DNA of 64,000 bases from the NCBI RefSeq assembly GCF_000733765.1, contig NZ_JPOG01000001.1:2294001-2358000 (forward strand), given 5' to 3'. The DNA is from Algiphilus aromaticivorans DG1253. Lineage in GTDB: Bacteria > Pseudomonadota > Gammaproteobacteria > Nevskiales > Nevskiaceae. Shown here in pieces: positions 8,010 to 16,405 of this stretch. Below the pieces are notes generated by a model, which was given only the letters and a program-made list of their open reading frames with translations, did no database searches and was not told where the DNA came from. Positions within the stretch are counted from its first letter, which is position 1; every line of letters starts with the position of its first letter. The translations under genes and the position numbers were made by a program.

Positions 8010-9346
8010 TGGGGACGCGTGCCATCGTTGCCGGCCTGACGCTGCTCGCAGCCGCCCCGGCGGCCGCGCAGCTGGAGGTGCGCGGCAACCTGGAGCTGGA
8101 AGGGCGGTACTTCGACCTGCGCGACGAGGACGGGTTGACCGGCTCGGTGGCGGGCCAGATCGACCTCTACCGGCCGCTGGCCGACCCGGACCTCAGCTTC
8201 ATCGCCGAGCTCTTCTATCGGCACGACGCCGACGACCACCGCCGCAGCCACGGCGACATCCGCCAGGCCTTCATCCGCGCCGCGCAGGGCGACCTGGAAA
8301 TCAACGCCGGCTACCGCCGCGTCTTCTGGGGCGTCACCGAGTCACGCTCGCTGGTCGACATCGTCAACCAGCGCGATCTGGTCGAGGACATCGACGGCGA
8401 GACGCGACTGGGCCAGCCCATGCTGCAGCTGCGCTGGCTACCGCGCGCCGGCACGGCCGATTTCTTCATCCTGCCCGTGGCGCGCAAGCGCACCTTCCCG
8501 GGGCCCGAAGGCCACCCGCGCATTCCCTTCCGCATCGCCCAAGAGGCATCCCGCTTTCCGGATGATCGCCAGTTCCGGCTGGACTACGCCGCCCGCTGGC
8601 AATGGCGGCTGCGCGATATGGACGTCGCCGTCTCCTGGTTCGACGGCGCGGCGCGCAGCCCGGATCTGCTGCCCTGCCTGGCGCAGGGCAGCGATTTTCC
8701 GAATACCGCGCGCGAGCCGAACTGCAACCTCGCCGACGCCGAGCCGCAACTGGGGCCGGTGTCGAATCTTCTGCTCGACACGCTGCAGTTGCTGCAGCTC
8801 GCCCCCGACGACCAGCAGCTGGAGGAGGAAGTCGTCGCCGAGGTCATGGACAACCTCGTGCTGGTACCGGATTACCCGCGCGAGCGACGCGCCGGGCTGG
8901 AACTGCAGTATCTGAGCGGCGGCCTGGCGCTGCGCCTGGAAGCACTGGCGCGCAAGCGCTCGGGGGACTGGACACTGGCCTCGGTGAGCGGGCTGGAGTA
9001 CACCCTGCCCCGCTTCTTCGACACCGGCTGGAGCGTCGGCCTGCTGGCCGAGCATCTCTACGATCAGCGCGACGAGGACGTCATCGCCCAGCGCTTCTCC
9101 AACGATCTCTTCTTCGGCACGCGCGTCCAGCTCAACGATCTGGCCGACACGCTGATCCTCGCCGGCGCCATCGTCGAGCCGGACTTCGGCAACCGGCTCT
9201 TCGCCGTCGAGGCCAGCCGGCGCTTCGGCTCGAGCTGGCGCGTGACCCTCGACGCGCGCGTCTTCGACGATCTGCCGGATGACCCGCTGGTCGATCTTCT
9301 CGACGGGCAGAATCGGGTGCGCTTGCAGATTCAGCGCTTCTTCTAG
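8006..9346 (+). CDS. predicted outer-membrane beta-barrel protein
   Basis: 446 aa with a signal peptide (VAGLTLLAAAPAAAQ). The mature chain alternates short amphipathic strands ending in aromatic residues and finishes with VRLQIQRFF, a typical beta-barrel C-terminus with terminal Phe. It includes VFWGVTESRSLVDIVNQRD and a Tyr/Arg-rich barrel-like second half. The start ATG at 8006 overlaps the RND stop (ATGA), so translation is coupled. I do not recognise a named family with certainty; it resembles porin-like proteins (DUF1302 type) that accompany LolA-like/RND pairs in lipid-degrading gammaproteobacteria. The likely role is the outer-membrane partner of the same export or uptake system. Confidence 0.7.
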   Translation: MMGTRAIVAGLTLLAAAPAAAQLEVRGNLELEGRYFDLRDEDGLTGSVAGQIDLYRPLADPDLSFIAELFYRHDADDHRRSHGDIRQAFIRAAQGDLEINAGYRRVFWGVTESRSLVDIVNQRDLVEDIDGETRLGQPMLQLRWLPRAGTADFFILPVARKRTFPGPEGHPRIPFRIAQEASRFPDDRQFRLDYAARWQWRLRDMDVAVSWFDGAARSPDLLPCLAQGSDFPNTAREPNCNLADAEPQLGPVSNLLLDTLQLLQLAPDDQQLEEEVVAEVMDNLVLVPDYPRERRAGLELQYLSGGLALRLEALARKRSGDWTLASVSGLEYTLPRFFDTGWSVGLLAEHLYDQRDEDVIAQRFSNDLFFGTRVQLNDLADTLILAGAIVEPDFGNRLFAVEASRRFGSSWRVTLDARVFDDLPDDPLVDLLDGQNRVRLQIQRFF

Positions 9347-9371
9347 GAAGCCGCCGGCGCCGGTTACCGGC

Positions 9372-9839
9372 TCATTCCTTGAGCTTCGCCGGCAAACGTG
9401 GGCGCAGAGGCGGCACGATGGCGCCGACGAGGCCGCGGAGCATGCCGAACAAGAATGCCATCCAGTCGAAATGGTCACGCCAGAGCACGATCTGACCGTC
9501 GCGCACCTGGAAGGTGCCGCAGACCCAGAAGCCGACGTGCACCGGTCCCAGCCGCAGAATATCCGTACGCTCGGTGAGCACGACATCGCCATCGGCCGCC
9601 AGCTGGGACGTGTGAATGTCGGCGCGCATGCCGCGGCGCATCAGCGAAGCGAACAGTCGAGCGACCCGTTCGCCACCGCGAATGCTGGGCAGCGACACAT
9701 TGGTATAGACGAGCTCGGGGTGCAGCAGCGCAGCGATGGTGTCAACGTCACCGTTCCCGCACGCCGCAAGGAAACGATGAACCACCTTCGGAGGATCCGC
9801 GCTACTTCCGGAAGCGTCTGCTGCGTCGCGCTGCGCCAT
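9372..9839 (-). CDS. limonene-1,2-epoxide hydrolase family protein (NTF2-like)
   Basis: 155 aa, close to the length of the limonene epoxide hydrolase family. The one-domain NTF2-like fold is suggested by the N-terminal VHRFLAACGNGDVDTIAALL helix pair and later beta strands. The catalytic Arg-x-Asp (ERTDIL) and the second Asp in the strand VLWRDHFDWMAF match the Asp-Arg-Asp triad of this family. The start at 9839 has a GGGAGAG ribosome-binding site. It is convergent with the outer-membrane gene and probably monocistronic. The natural substrate cannot be told; it could be an epoxide from terpene or fatty-acid metabolism. Confidence 0.8.
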   Translation of the reverse strand: MAQRDAADASGSSADPPKVVHRFLAACGNGDVDTIAALLHPELVYTNVSLPSIRGGERVARLFASLMRRGMRADIHTSQLAADGDVVLTERTDILRLGPVHVGFWVCGTFQVRDGQIVLWRDHFDWMAFLFGMLRGLVGAIVPPLRPRLPAKLKE

Positions 9840-9950
9840 GACTCTCTCCCTATGCCCGATTCCTCAGCATAGCCGCTACTACCAACAGGCGACGCTTTTT
9901 TCTTAGATTCCCGCGACGCGCATCGCCGCAGCGCACGCCCTCTCGGCGTT

Positions 9951-10265
9951 TCAGGCCGGCGCGACCTCGCTGTCGTCTTCCAGCGGATCCAGCCGCGGTG
10001 GCGCGTCCAGGCAGCGGATCCGCTCATTGCCGTCCTCATCCTGGTAGCGCTCGGCATAGGCCGGGCCTTCCGTGGGGGCTTCCGGCACCGTCAGGGCGCT
10101 GGAGGAACGCGGCACCTTGATGTCCTCGATATCCTCCAGCACGCGCACCGTATCGGCCTGCTGATAGGGCCGCTCACCGGTGCAGTGCGCGCGCGCGCTG
10201 CAGGCGGTGATCAGGACGGCAAGGCTGGCAACGGTGACAGCGCGGACGGCGGGGGTTACAGGCAT
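9951..10265 (-). CDS. small lipoprotein downstream of dapA (possible short BamC-like protein)
   Basis: 104 aa with a lipoprotein signal: VTVASLAVLITAC, lipobox I-T-A-C at about residue 23. The mature part is short, acidic and Pro-rich (SSSALTVPEAPTEGPAYAERYQDEDG) with no folded domain visible. The ATG at 10265 overlaps the dapA stop (TGATG), so it is translationally coupled. In many gammaproteobacteria the gene after dapA encodes BamC (NlpB); the disordered N-terminal region of BamC is of this kind, but both helix-grip domains are absent here. BamC-like ancestry is inferred from position only. Confidence 0.65.
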   Translation of the reverse strand: MPVTPAVRAVTVASLAVLITACSARAHCTGERPYQQADTVRVLEDIEDIKVPRSSSALTVPEAPTEGPAYAERYQDEDGNERIRCLDAPPRLDPLEDDSEVAPA

Positions 10266-11146
10266 CAGCTCAGGGCTCCGGCGGCGCGCAGCGTGGCGCG
10301 CAGCGTATCGTGGTGTTCTTCGGCAAGGGGGACCAGCGGCAGCCGTATACCGGCGCCGATGAGGCCCATGGCGTGCAGCGCCCACTTGACGGGGATGGGA
10401 TTGGCTTGCAGGAAGAGATCTCGATGCAGGCCCGCAAGTTCCGCGTCGGCGGCTTCGGCCGCGGCGCGGTCACCGGCGGTGGCGGCGGCGCACATGCGCG
10501 CCATCATCGCCGGCGCGACGTTCGCGACCACCGAAACATCGCCGTGGAAGCCGGCCAGCATGGCACCGCAGGCGGTGCCGTCGTCACCGGAGTACAGCGC
10601 GAAGTCGCCGGGCAGCCCACAGCCGACCAGCTCCTTGATGCGCGCCTCGTCAGCCAGCGCTTCTTTGAGGCCGATGATGTTCGGCACTTCCGCCAGGCGC
10701 TTGACCGTGACCGGCAGCAGATCGCAGCCGGTACGGCCGGGCACGTTGTAGAGGATCTGCGGGATGTCGACGGCCTCGGCCACCGCGCGAAAATGGCGAT
10801 AGAGTCCTTCCTGAGGCGGCTTGTTGTAATAGGGCGTGACGAGCAGCGCAGCGTCGGCGCCGCAATCGGCGGCCGCGCGCGTCAGCGCGATGGCCTCGCT
10901 GGTGGCATTGGCGCCGGTGCCGGCGATGACCGGAATACGCCGGTCGGCCGCCGCAACGACGCGCCGAATCACGGCGATGTGTTCGTCGTTGTCCAGGGTG
11001 GCGGACTCGCCGGTGGTGCCCACCGCGACGATGGCGGCGGTCCCGGCTTCGATATGCCAAGCGACAAGGCGGTCGAGCGCCTCGTAGTCGACGGCGCCGT
11101 CCGCGTCCATGGGCGTGACCAGAGCCACGATGCTGCCGGTAATCAT
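10265..11146 (-). CDS. dapA: 4-hydroxy-tetrahydrodipicolinate synthase
   Basis: Condenses pyruvate with aspartate semialdehyde in lysine and meso-diaminopimelate synthesis; cytoplasmic TIM barrel. 293 aa, the normal length. Visible are VAVGTTGESATL (Thr-Thr of the catalytic triad at residues 44-45), ILYNVPGRTGCDL (Tyr about 133) and IIGLKEA with the Schiff-base Lys (about 161). The start ATG at 11146 gives the standard N-terminus MITGSIVALVTPM; a longer frame upstream is not supported. It lies divergent from gcvR-like across 118 bp and is coupled to a small lipoprotein gene, an arrangement matching dapA-bamC in relatives. Confidence 0.97.
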   Translation of the reverse strand: MITGSIVALVTPMDADGAVDYEALDRLVAWHIEAGTAAIVAVGTTGESATLDNDEHIAVIRRVVAAADRRIPVIAGTGANATSEAIALTRAAADCGADAALLVTPYYNKPPQEGLYRHFRAVAEAVDIPQILYNVPGRTGCDLLPVTVKRLAEVPNIIGLKEALADEARIKELVGCGLPGDFALYSGDDGTACGAMLAGFHGDVSVVANVAPAMMARMCAAATAGDRAAAEAADAELAGLHRDLFLQANPIPVKWALHAMGLIGAGIRLPLVPLAEEHHDTLRATLRAAGALS

Positions 11147-11264
11147 GCGAAGGACGTCCGTTGCCGGAGGATCAGGTGCGCGATGATAGCAAGCGCCCCG
11201 CCGCCCGCGTGCGTGCTCTGCAGCCGAAGCCTTACACTTCGGCCACCTATCCGCGGCGCAGACC

Positions 11265-11804
11265 ATGAGCAAAGCTGACAATCTGCTTTCGATTTCCGTG
11301 CTGGCGCCCTCCCGGCCGCGCATCACCCTCGATCTCTTCCGCGCCGTGCGCGAGCGCGGCTGCGAGATCGAGGACTGCCGCCTGGCGGCGACCGGGTCCA
11401 TGGTTGGCGCCAGCCTGCTCGCCTCGGGAAGCTGGGCTGCGCTCGGCAAGCTGGAGACGGCCCTGCCCGGCATCGCCCAGAAGTTCGAGATGCAGGTGCA
11501 GTTCGCGCGCTGCACGGAGCGCCCGGCCGCACCGGAATACCGGCCCTACGCCGTCGAGGTCTTCGCGCCGCAACAGGCCGACCTGATCGTGCATCTGCTG
11601 GAGTTCTTCGCCGGCCAGGACGTCGACGTGCCGGAGGTGATGGTCCAGAAGTATGCCTCCCAGCACACGGGCGCCGGCATGTGCAGCGTGCATATGGTCG
11701 TGCACGTGCCGGTCAACCAGCACCCGCAGGCGTTGCGCGAGTCCTTCATGGACCTCTGCGACGATCTCAACGCCGATGGGCTGCTCGACCCGATCAAGAC
11801 CTGA
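11265..11804 (+). CDS. gcvR: glycine cleavage system regulator-like protein (two ACT domains)
   Basis: 179 aa with tandem ACT-like halves: LSISVLAPSRPRITLDLFRAV (first) and YAVEVFAPQQADLIVHLLEFF (second), separated near residue 90. The family (GcvR/YfaA-like) senses amino acids and in E. coli represses the glycine cleavage operon through GcvA. Position between dapA and bcp is conserved in many gammaproteobacteria and supports the call. No DNA-binding domain is seen, as expected. No glycine cleavage genes are in this window, so the regulated target is not visible. Confidence 0.8.
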   Translation: MSKADNLLSISVLAPSRPRITLDLFRAVRERGCEIEDCRLAATGSMVGASLLASGSWAALGKLETALPGIAQKFEMQVQFARCTERPAAPEYRPYAVEVFAPQQADLIVHLLEFFAGQDVDVPEVMVQKYASQHTGAGMCSVHMVVHVPVNQHPQALRESFMDLCDDLNADGLLDPIKT

Positions 11805-11821
11805 GCCGCCGACGGCTAGAT

Positions 11822-11912
11822 AACCGCAGATTTGCGCAGGTTCTTCTTGTATTTTTCGGCGAAACTGACGCAGTCAGCATCGCCAAAGTGCGAATCCCCT
11901 TAATCTGCGGTT
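11822..11912. repeat. 91-bp element bounded by 11-bp inverted repeat
   Basis: AACCGCAGATT at 11822-11832 and its exact complement AATCTGCGGTT at 11902-11912 enclose about 69 bp between gcvR-like and bcp. A closely similar left end (TAACCGCAGATT followed by GCGCAG) recurs at 26951, after dxs. It could be a small non-coding intergenic repeat, or a bidirectional hairpin ending the gcvR transcript. No function is known to me. Confidence 0.5.
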
Positions 11913-11961
11913 GTTCTTCATTTCAGACCGTATCCAGCAACCGGAACCCGACAGGCAGACG

Positions 11962-12429
11962 ATGACGCTTTCGATAGGCGACCCCATTCCCGACCTCGAG
12001 CTCCCCGCCACCGGCGACGAAGGCAGCCTGAAGCTGCGCGATCTGGTCGGGCAGAAGCTGGTGATCTACTTCTACCCGAAGGACAACACGCCCGGCTGCA
12101 CGCAGGAGGGCCAGGATTTCGCGGCCATGGAGCAGGAATTCGCCGCCGCTGGCGCGCGCATCCTGGGCGTATCTCGCGACACACTGCGCAAGCACGAGAA
12201 CTTCCGCGCCAAGTACGGCTTCGGCTTCACGCTGCTCGCCGATACCGAGGAAGACGCCTGCCAGGCCTTCGATGTCATCCGCGAGAAGATGATGTACGGC
12301 AAGAAGGTGCGCGGCATCGAGCGCAGCACCTTCGTCTTCGACGCTGCCGGCAAGCTGGCAGGCGAATGGCGCAAGGTGAAGGTAAACGGCCACGCCGCCG
12401 AAGTCCTGGAGCTCATTCGCTCCCTCTGA
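11962..12429 (+). CDS. bcp: thiol peroxidase / bacterioferritin comigratory protein (peroxiredoxin)
   Basis: 155 aa thioredoxin-fold peroxidase that reduces H2O2 and organic hydroperoxides in the cytoplasm. The signature YFYPKDNTPGCTQEG holds the peroxidatic Cys in the TPGCT motif (about residue 46). Five residues later, where E. coli Bcp has its resolving Cys, the sequence is QEGQDF with no Cys, so this is an atypical or 1-Cys form; the only other Cys is in EEDACQAF. ATG at 11962 is chosen as the conserved start (MTLSIGDPIPDLEL). It follows the 91-bp repeat and precedes the PIN-PhoH gene by 17 bp, probably in one transcript. Confidence 0.95.
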   Translation: MTLSIGDPIPDLELPATGDEGSLKLRDLVGQKLVIYFYPKDNTPGCTQEGQDFAAMEQEFAAAGARILGVSRDTLRKHENFRAKYGFGFTLLADTEEDACQAFDVIREKMMYGKKVRGIERSTFVFDAAGKLAGEWRKVKVNGHAAEVLELIRSL

Positions 12430-12446
12430 AGGCCCCGCTGACACCC

Positions 12447-13886
12447 ATGACGCAATCCCGCATTTTTGTGCTGGACACCAATGTCCTGATGCACGACCCC
12501 GCCGCGCTCTACCGCTTCGACGAGCACGATCTCTACATTCCGATGGTCGTGCTCGAAGAGCTCGACGCCGCCAAGAAGGGCACCAGCGAGGTCTCGCGCA
12601 ACGCCCGGCAGGTCTCGCGCATGCTCGACGAGATTGTCAGCCTGGCCAGCAGCAGCCAGATCGCCGAGGGCCTGCCGCTGGAAGGCACACGCCCGCGCGG
12701 CCTGCAGGCCCGCGCTGAGCTGGAAGACGCTGCACCATCGCGACAAGGGCGGCTCTATTTCCAGACGCGCCCGGCGGCGACGGCTCTGCCCGAGCTGCTG
12801 CCGGGCAACAAGCCGGACAACAGCATCCTGGTATGCGCGCTGAGCCTGTCCAACGAGCGACCCGACGCCGAGGTCACGCTGGTTTCCAAGGACATCAACC
12901 TCCGCATCAAGGCGGCGGTCGTGGGCATCCACGCCGAGGACTACTACAGCGATCAGGTTCTCGATGACGTCGCCTTGCTGCATTCCGGACACGAGACCTT
13001 GCCCACAGATTTTTGGTCGAGCCACGGCGACAGCCTGGAGAGCTGGCAGGACAACCGCGGCAACGCGCACTATCGGCTGTCGGCCGAAGAAGCCGGCAGC
13101 TGGACGCCGAATCAGTTTCTCTTCCTGCCGGATGCGGACGACGAAGGTACCGGCCTGGAGCTGCGTGTCGACCGTCTCGAGGGGCGGTCGGCAGAGCTGT
13201 CGCTGGTCGAGGACTACCGCGAAGGCCGGCCCAGCGTCTGGGGCGTGCACGCCAAGAACCGCGAGCAGAACTTCGCGCTGAATCTGCTGCTCGATCCCGA
13301 GGTCGATTTCGTCACGCTGCTGGGCGCGGCCGGCACCGGCAAGACCCTGCTGACGCTGGCCGCCGGGCTGGCGCAGACGCTGGACGAGCCGCGCTACCGC
13401 GAGATCATCATGACGCGCGTGACCGTACCTCTGGGCGAGGACATCGGCTTCCTCCCCGGCACCGAAGAGGAGAAAATGACGCCCTGGATGGGGGCGCTGA
13501 TGGACAATCTGGAGGTGCTGACCCAGGCCGGCGAAGGCAGCGAGTGGGAACGCGCCGCCACCAACGAGCTGCTGGCCAAGCGCATCAAGATCCGCAGCCT
13601 CAATTTCATGCGCGGCCGCACCTTCTTCAACCGCTTCATCATCATCGACGAAGCCCAGAACCTGACCGCCAAGCAGATGCGCACGATGATCACGCGCTGC
13701 GGCCCCGGCACGAAGATGATCTGCCTGGGCAATCTGGCGCAAATCGACACGCCTTACCTCTCCGAGACCACCTCCGGGCTGACCTACGTCGTCGACCGCT
13801 TCCGCGGCTGGCCGCACGGCGGCCACATCACCCTGGCGCGCGGTGAGCGCTCGCGTCTGGCTGCTTTCGCCTCGGACGTGCTTTAG
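12447..13886 (+). CDS. PIN-domain PhoH-family ATPase
   Basis: 479 aa. The N-terminal PIN nuclease-like domain (about residues 1-150) starts FVLDTNVLMHDP and retains acidic residues (D, E in VLEELD, D in KPDNSILVCAL). A linker follows, then the C-terminal PhoH P-loop ATPase (about residues 270-479): Walker A LGAAGTGKTLL and Walker B FIIIDEAQNLT, then TRCGPGTKMICLGN. This two-domain form is widespread in bacteria and linked to RNA handling; related PhoH2 proteins couple RNase and helicase activity. The start is set at ATG 12447, 17 bp after bcp. The end is convergent with epmA. Confidence 0.93.
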   Translation: MTQSRIFVLDTNVLMHDPAALYRFDEHDLYIPMVVLEELDAAKKGTSEVSRNARQVSRMLDEIVSLASSSQIAEGLPLEGTRPRGLQARAELEDAAPSRQGRLYFQTRPAATALPELLPGNKPDNSILVCALSLSNERPDAEVTLVSKDINLRIKAAVVGIHAEDYYSDQVLDDVALLHSGHETLPTDFWSSHGDSLESWQDNRGNAHYRLSAEEAGSWTPNQFLFLPDADDEGTGLELRVDRLEGRSAELSLVEDYREGRPSVWGVHAKNREQNFALNLLLDPEVDFVTLLGAAGTGKTLLTLAAGLAQTLDEPRYREIIMTRVTVPLGEDIGFLPGTEEEKMTPWMGALMDNLEVLTQAGEGSEWERAATNELLAKRIKIRSLNFMRGRTFFNRFIIIDEAQNLTAKQMRTMITRCGPGTKMICLGNLAQIDTPYLSETTSGLTYVVDRFRGWPHGGHITLARGERSRLAAFASDVL

Positions 13887-13894
13887 GGGCTGCT

Positions 13895-14749
13895 TTATCC
13901 CCCGCCCAGCGGCAGCACGTCGCTGAGGCGCTCGGCGCCTTCGAGCAACATAAACAGCCGGTCGACGCCCAGCGCGATACCGGCACAGTCCGGCAGCACC
14001 TCCGGCACACCGGGCGCGCCGGGACGCTCGCGGCAGCCATTGGCCAGCTCCACGCCCTGCCAGAAGATCTCGAAACGCTGTGCCCAACGCGGGTCGGCCG
14101 GATCGGCGGCCGCCAGCGGGCTGTCTACAGCCGGGTAGTGCGTCAGCACCAGTGGCGCGCCCTCGCCGAGCCGCGGCTGCACGCAGCAGCCCATCAACAG
14201 GTCGCGCCAATCCGCGGAACACATGCTTGCCGTGTCCTCGGGCGACAGGTTCTTGGCACGCGCCGCAGCTTCGAGCTCCATGACTTCGGCCAGCGGATGC
14301 ACACCGGCCAGCTCTGAGAAAGCGTCCTCGAAACGCCGGAAAACAGGCGCGCCGGATACGCCGCAGTCGACCAGCAGCGTCAGCGCCTCGTCGGCAAGCT
14401 GCTCGGCCATCCAGCCGACGCGATACCACTCGCAGAGCAGGAATTCCTCGGCGTGCAGACGACCGCTCTCGCCGGCGCGGAAGGCATGCGCCAACTGGTA
14501 GATGTCGCCGCTACCTGCCGCCAGCAGCGGCTTCATCCAGTATTCGGGCGAAGGCAGCAGCCAGCCACCACTGCAGCGCAGAGCCTCGATATGGGCTTCG
14601 GGAATGGTGGCGGGAGCGCGCAGCGGCGTATCCACCTCGACGATGCCGTGCGCGTCGAGAAAGGCGCGGATGCGGGCAGCGAGCTTGGCGCGGCGGGCGA
14701 GCCGCTCACGCAACGCGCGTGCTCCGCCCGCCGCGCCGCCGCGGCTCAC
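13895..14749 (-). CDS. epmA: EF-P lysine aminoacylase EpmA
   Basis: Truncated class-II lysyl-tRNA synthetase paralogue (284 aa) that attaches beta-lysine to EF-P Lys34; cytoplasmic. The class-II core is complete: motif 2 [24 protein letters not shown] and motif 3 [23 protein letters not shown]. There is no OB-fold anticodon domain at the N-terminus, which separates it from LysS. It starts with GTG at 14749, overlapping the efp stop (GTGA), so EF-P and its modifier are translationally coupled. epmB is divergent, 85 bp upstream of efp. Confidence 0.95.
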   Translation of the reverse strand: MSRGGAAGGARALRERLARRAKLAARIRAFLDAHGIVEVDTPLRAPATIPEAHIEALRCSGGWLLPSPEYWMKPLLAAGSGDIYQLAHAFRAGESGRLHAEEFLLCEWYRVGWMAEQLADEALTLLVDCGVSGAPVFRRFEDAFSELAGVHPLAEVMELEAAARAKNLSPEDTASMCSADWRDLLMGCCVQPRLGEGAPLVLTHYPAVDSPLAAADPADPRWAQRFEIFWQGVELANGCRERPGAPGVPEVLPDCAGIALGVDRLFMLLEGAERLSDVLPLGGG

Positions 14750-15315
14750 TTCTTGACGCGGGAGAGGTATTCGCCGGAGCGGGTGTCGACCTTGATGGTC
14801 TCGCCTTCCTCGATGAAGAGCGGCACGGCGACGACAGCGCCGGTCTCCAGCTTGGCGGGCTTGGTGCCACCGGTGGCGGTGTCGCCGCGCACGCCGGGAT
14901 CGGTTTCCACGATGGTCAGCTCGACGTTATTGGGCGGCGCCACCATGATCGGGTTGCCGTTCCACAACGTCACCACACAGCTGTCCTCTTCCTTGAGCCA
15001 GATATGGTTGTCACCCACCGCGCGCTTGTCGGCGGTGATCTGCTCGTAGCTCTGCGGGTCCATGAAGTGCCAGAACTCGCCATCGGTGTAGAGGTACTGC
15101 ATATCCAGCTCGACGACGTCGGCTGCTTCAACCGTTTCCCCGGACTTGAAGGTGCGCTCGATGACACGAGCGCTCTTCAGGTTGCGCACCTTGACGCGGT
15201 TGAAGGCCTGGCCCTTACCGGGCTTGACGAACTCGTTTTCGACGATGACGTAGGGCTCGCCGTCGAGCAGCAGCTTGAGACCGGATTTGAATTCGTTAGT
15301 GCTGTAAGTGGCCAT
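14746..15315 (-). CDS. efp: translation elongation factor P
   Basis: Relieves ribosome stalling at polyproline. 189 aa, the normal length, three beta domains. The N-terminal KOW-like domain carries the modification loop [10 protein letters not shown] with Lys34 as the lysylation site. The C-terminal signature region is [26 protein letters not shown] at 15315 gives the universal N-terminus [12 protein letters not shown]; the open frame extends far upstream but this start is certain by homology. It lies with epmA downstream (overlap) and divergent epmB, so the whole modification pathway is in one locus. Confidence 0.98.
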   Translation of the reverse strand: MATYSTNEFKSGLKLLLDGEPYVIVENEFVKPGKGQAFNRVKVRNLKSARVIERTFKSGETVEAADVVELDMQYLYTDGEFWHFMDPQSYEQITADKRAVGDNHIWLKEEDSCVVTLWNGNPIMVAPPNNVELTIVETDPGVRGDTATGGTKPAKLETGAVVAVPLFIEEGETIKVDTRSGEYLSRVKK

Positions 15316-15399
15316 AAGCGGTTCGCCGCGCGGCGCGCGGACAATGCGTTGAAAGGGAAGGGTTTGCCGGCAGCCGCCGGTGCCCGGACAATGCGCGCG

Positions 15400-16401
15400 A
15401 TGATACCAGAAGCCCTTGCCGCCCCCGACGCGCCCGCCGCCACCTGGCAGCGAGAGCTGCAGCAGGGTTTTCGCAGCCCCGAAGCGCTTGCCGCCTACCT
15501 TGGGCTCGATCCCTGCCCCGCCCATACGCGCAATGCCTTTGCATTCCGCGTGCCGCGCGCTTATGCCGCGCGCATGCGCGCCGGCGACACCGCCGACCCT
15601 TTGCTGCGTCAGGTCTGGCCGGCACCCGAGGAGGCCAAGACGGTACCCGGCTTCGGCGCGGATCCGGTGGGGGACCTGGCCAGCCGGCGCGGCCAGGGCA
15701 TCCTGCACAAGTACAACGGCCGGGCACTGCTCACCGTGACCGGTGCCTGTGCTGTGCACTGCCGCTACTGCTTCCGTCGCCACTTTCCCTACGCTGAGGA
15801 GACGCCCGGACGCACCGGCTGGCGGGCAACGGTCGCGATGCTGCGCGCCGACCCCGGCATCAGCGAAGTCATCCTCTCCGGTGGCGACCCGCTGTCGCTG
15901 CCTGACGACCGGCTGTCGGCGATGGCCGCGGACCTGGCCACTCTGCCCGCGCTACGGCGGCTGCGCATCCACACACGTCAGCCCGTGGTGCTGCCCGCCC
16001 GGGTCGACGACGCCCTGCTCGCCTGGCTGGCGGCTTTCCCGAAGCCGGTGGCCATGGTGCTGCACGTCAATCACGCTCAGGAGATCGACGCCGCGCTCAC
16101 CCGTGCCTGCACCCGCCTGCGCAATGCCGGTGTGCAATTGCTCAATCAGGCCGTGCTGTTGCAAGGCGTCAATGACTCGACGCAAGCTCAATACGACCTT
16201 TCGGTCGCGCTCTTCGACGCCGGCGTAGTACCGTATTATCTGCACCTGCTTGACCGAGTTCAGGGGGCGGCCCATTTCAGCGTTGCCGAGGATCGCGCAT
16301 TGACCATCATCGACGAGCTCCGCCAGCAACTGCCCGGCTATCTTGTGCCAAGGCTGGCGCGTGAGGACGCGGGTGAGCCTTCCAAGACGGTGATCGCCTG
16401 A
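15400..16401 (+). CDS. epmB: EF-P beta-lysylation protein EpmB (radical SAM lysine 2,3-aminomutase family)
   Basis: Converts lysine to (R)-beta-lysine for EF-P modification using a 4Fe-4S cluster, SAM and PLP. 333 aa. The radical-SAM motif CAVHCRYC (Cys 117, 121 and 124) is followed by FRRHFPY, and [12 protein letters not shown] and [12 protein letters not shown] are typical of the aminomutase family. It lacks the C-terminal extension of catabolic lysine 2,3-aminomutase, as expected for EpmB. Two ATGs are possible (15391 and 15400); 15400 gives MIPEALAAP, as in relatives. It is divergent from efp-epmA and followed after 4 bp by the FimX-like gene. Confidence 0.94.
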   Translation: MIPEALAAPDAPAATWQRELQQGFRSPEALAAYLGLDPCPAHTRNAFAFRVPRAYAARMRAGDTADPLLRQVWPAPEEAKTVPGFGADPVGDLASRRGQGILHKYNGRALLTVTGACAVHCRYCFRRHFPYAEETPGRTGWRATVAMLRADPGISEVILSGGDPLSLPDDRLSAMAADLATLPALRRLRIHTRQPVVLPARVDDALLAWLAAFPKPVAMVLHVNHAQEIDAALTRACTRLRNAGVQLLNQAVLLQGVNDSTQAQYDLSVALFDAGVVPYYLHLLDRVQGAAHFSVAEDRALTIIDELRQQLPGYLVPRLAREDAGEPSKTVIA

Positions 16402-16405
16402 GGCA

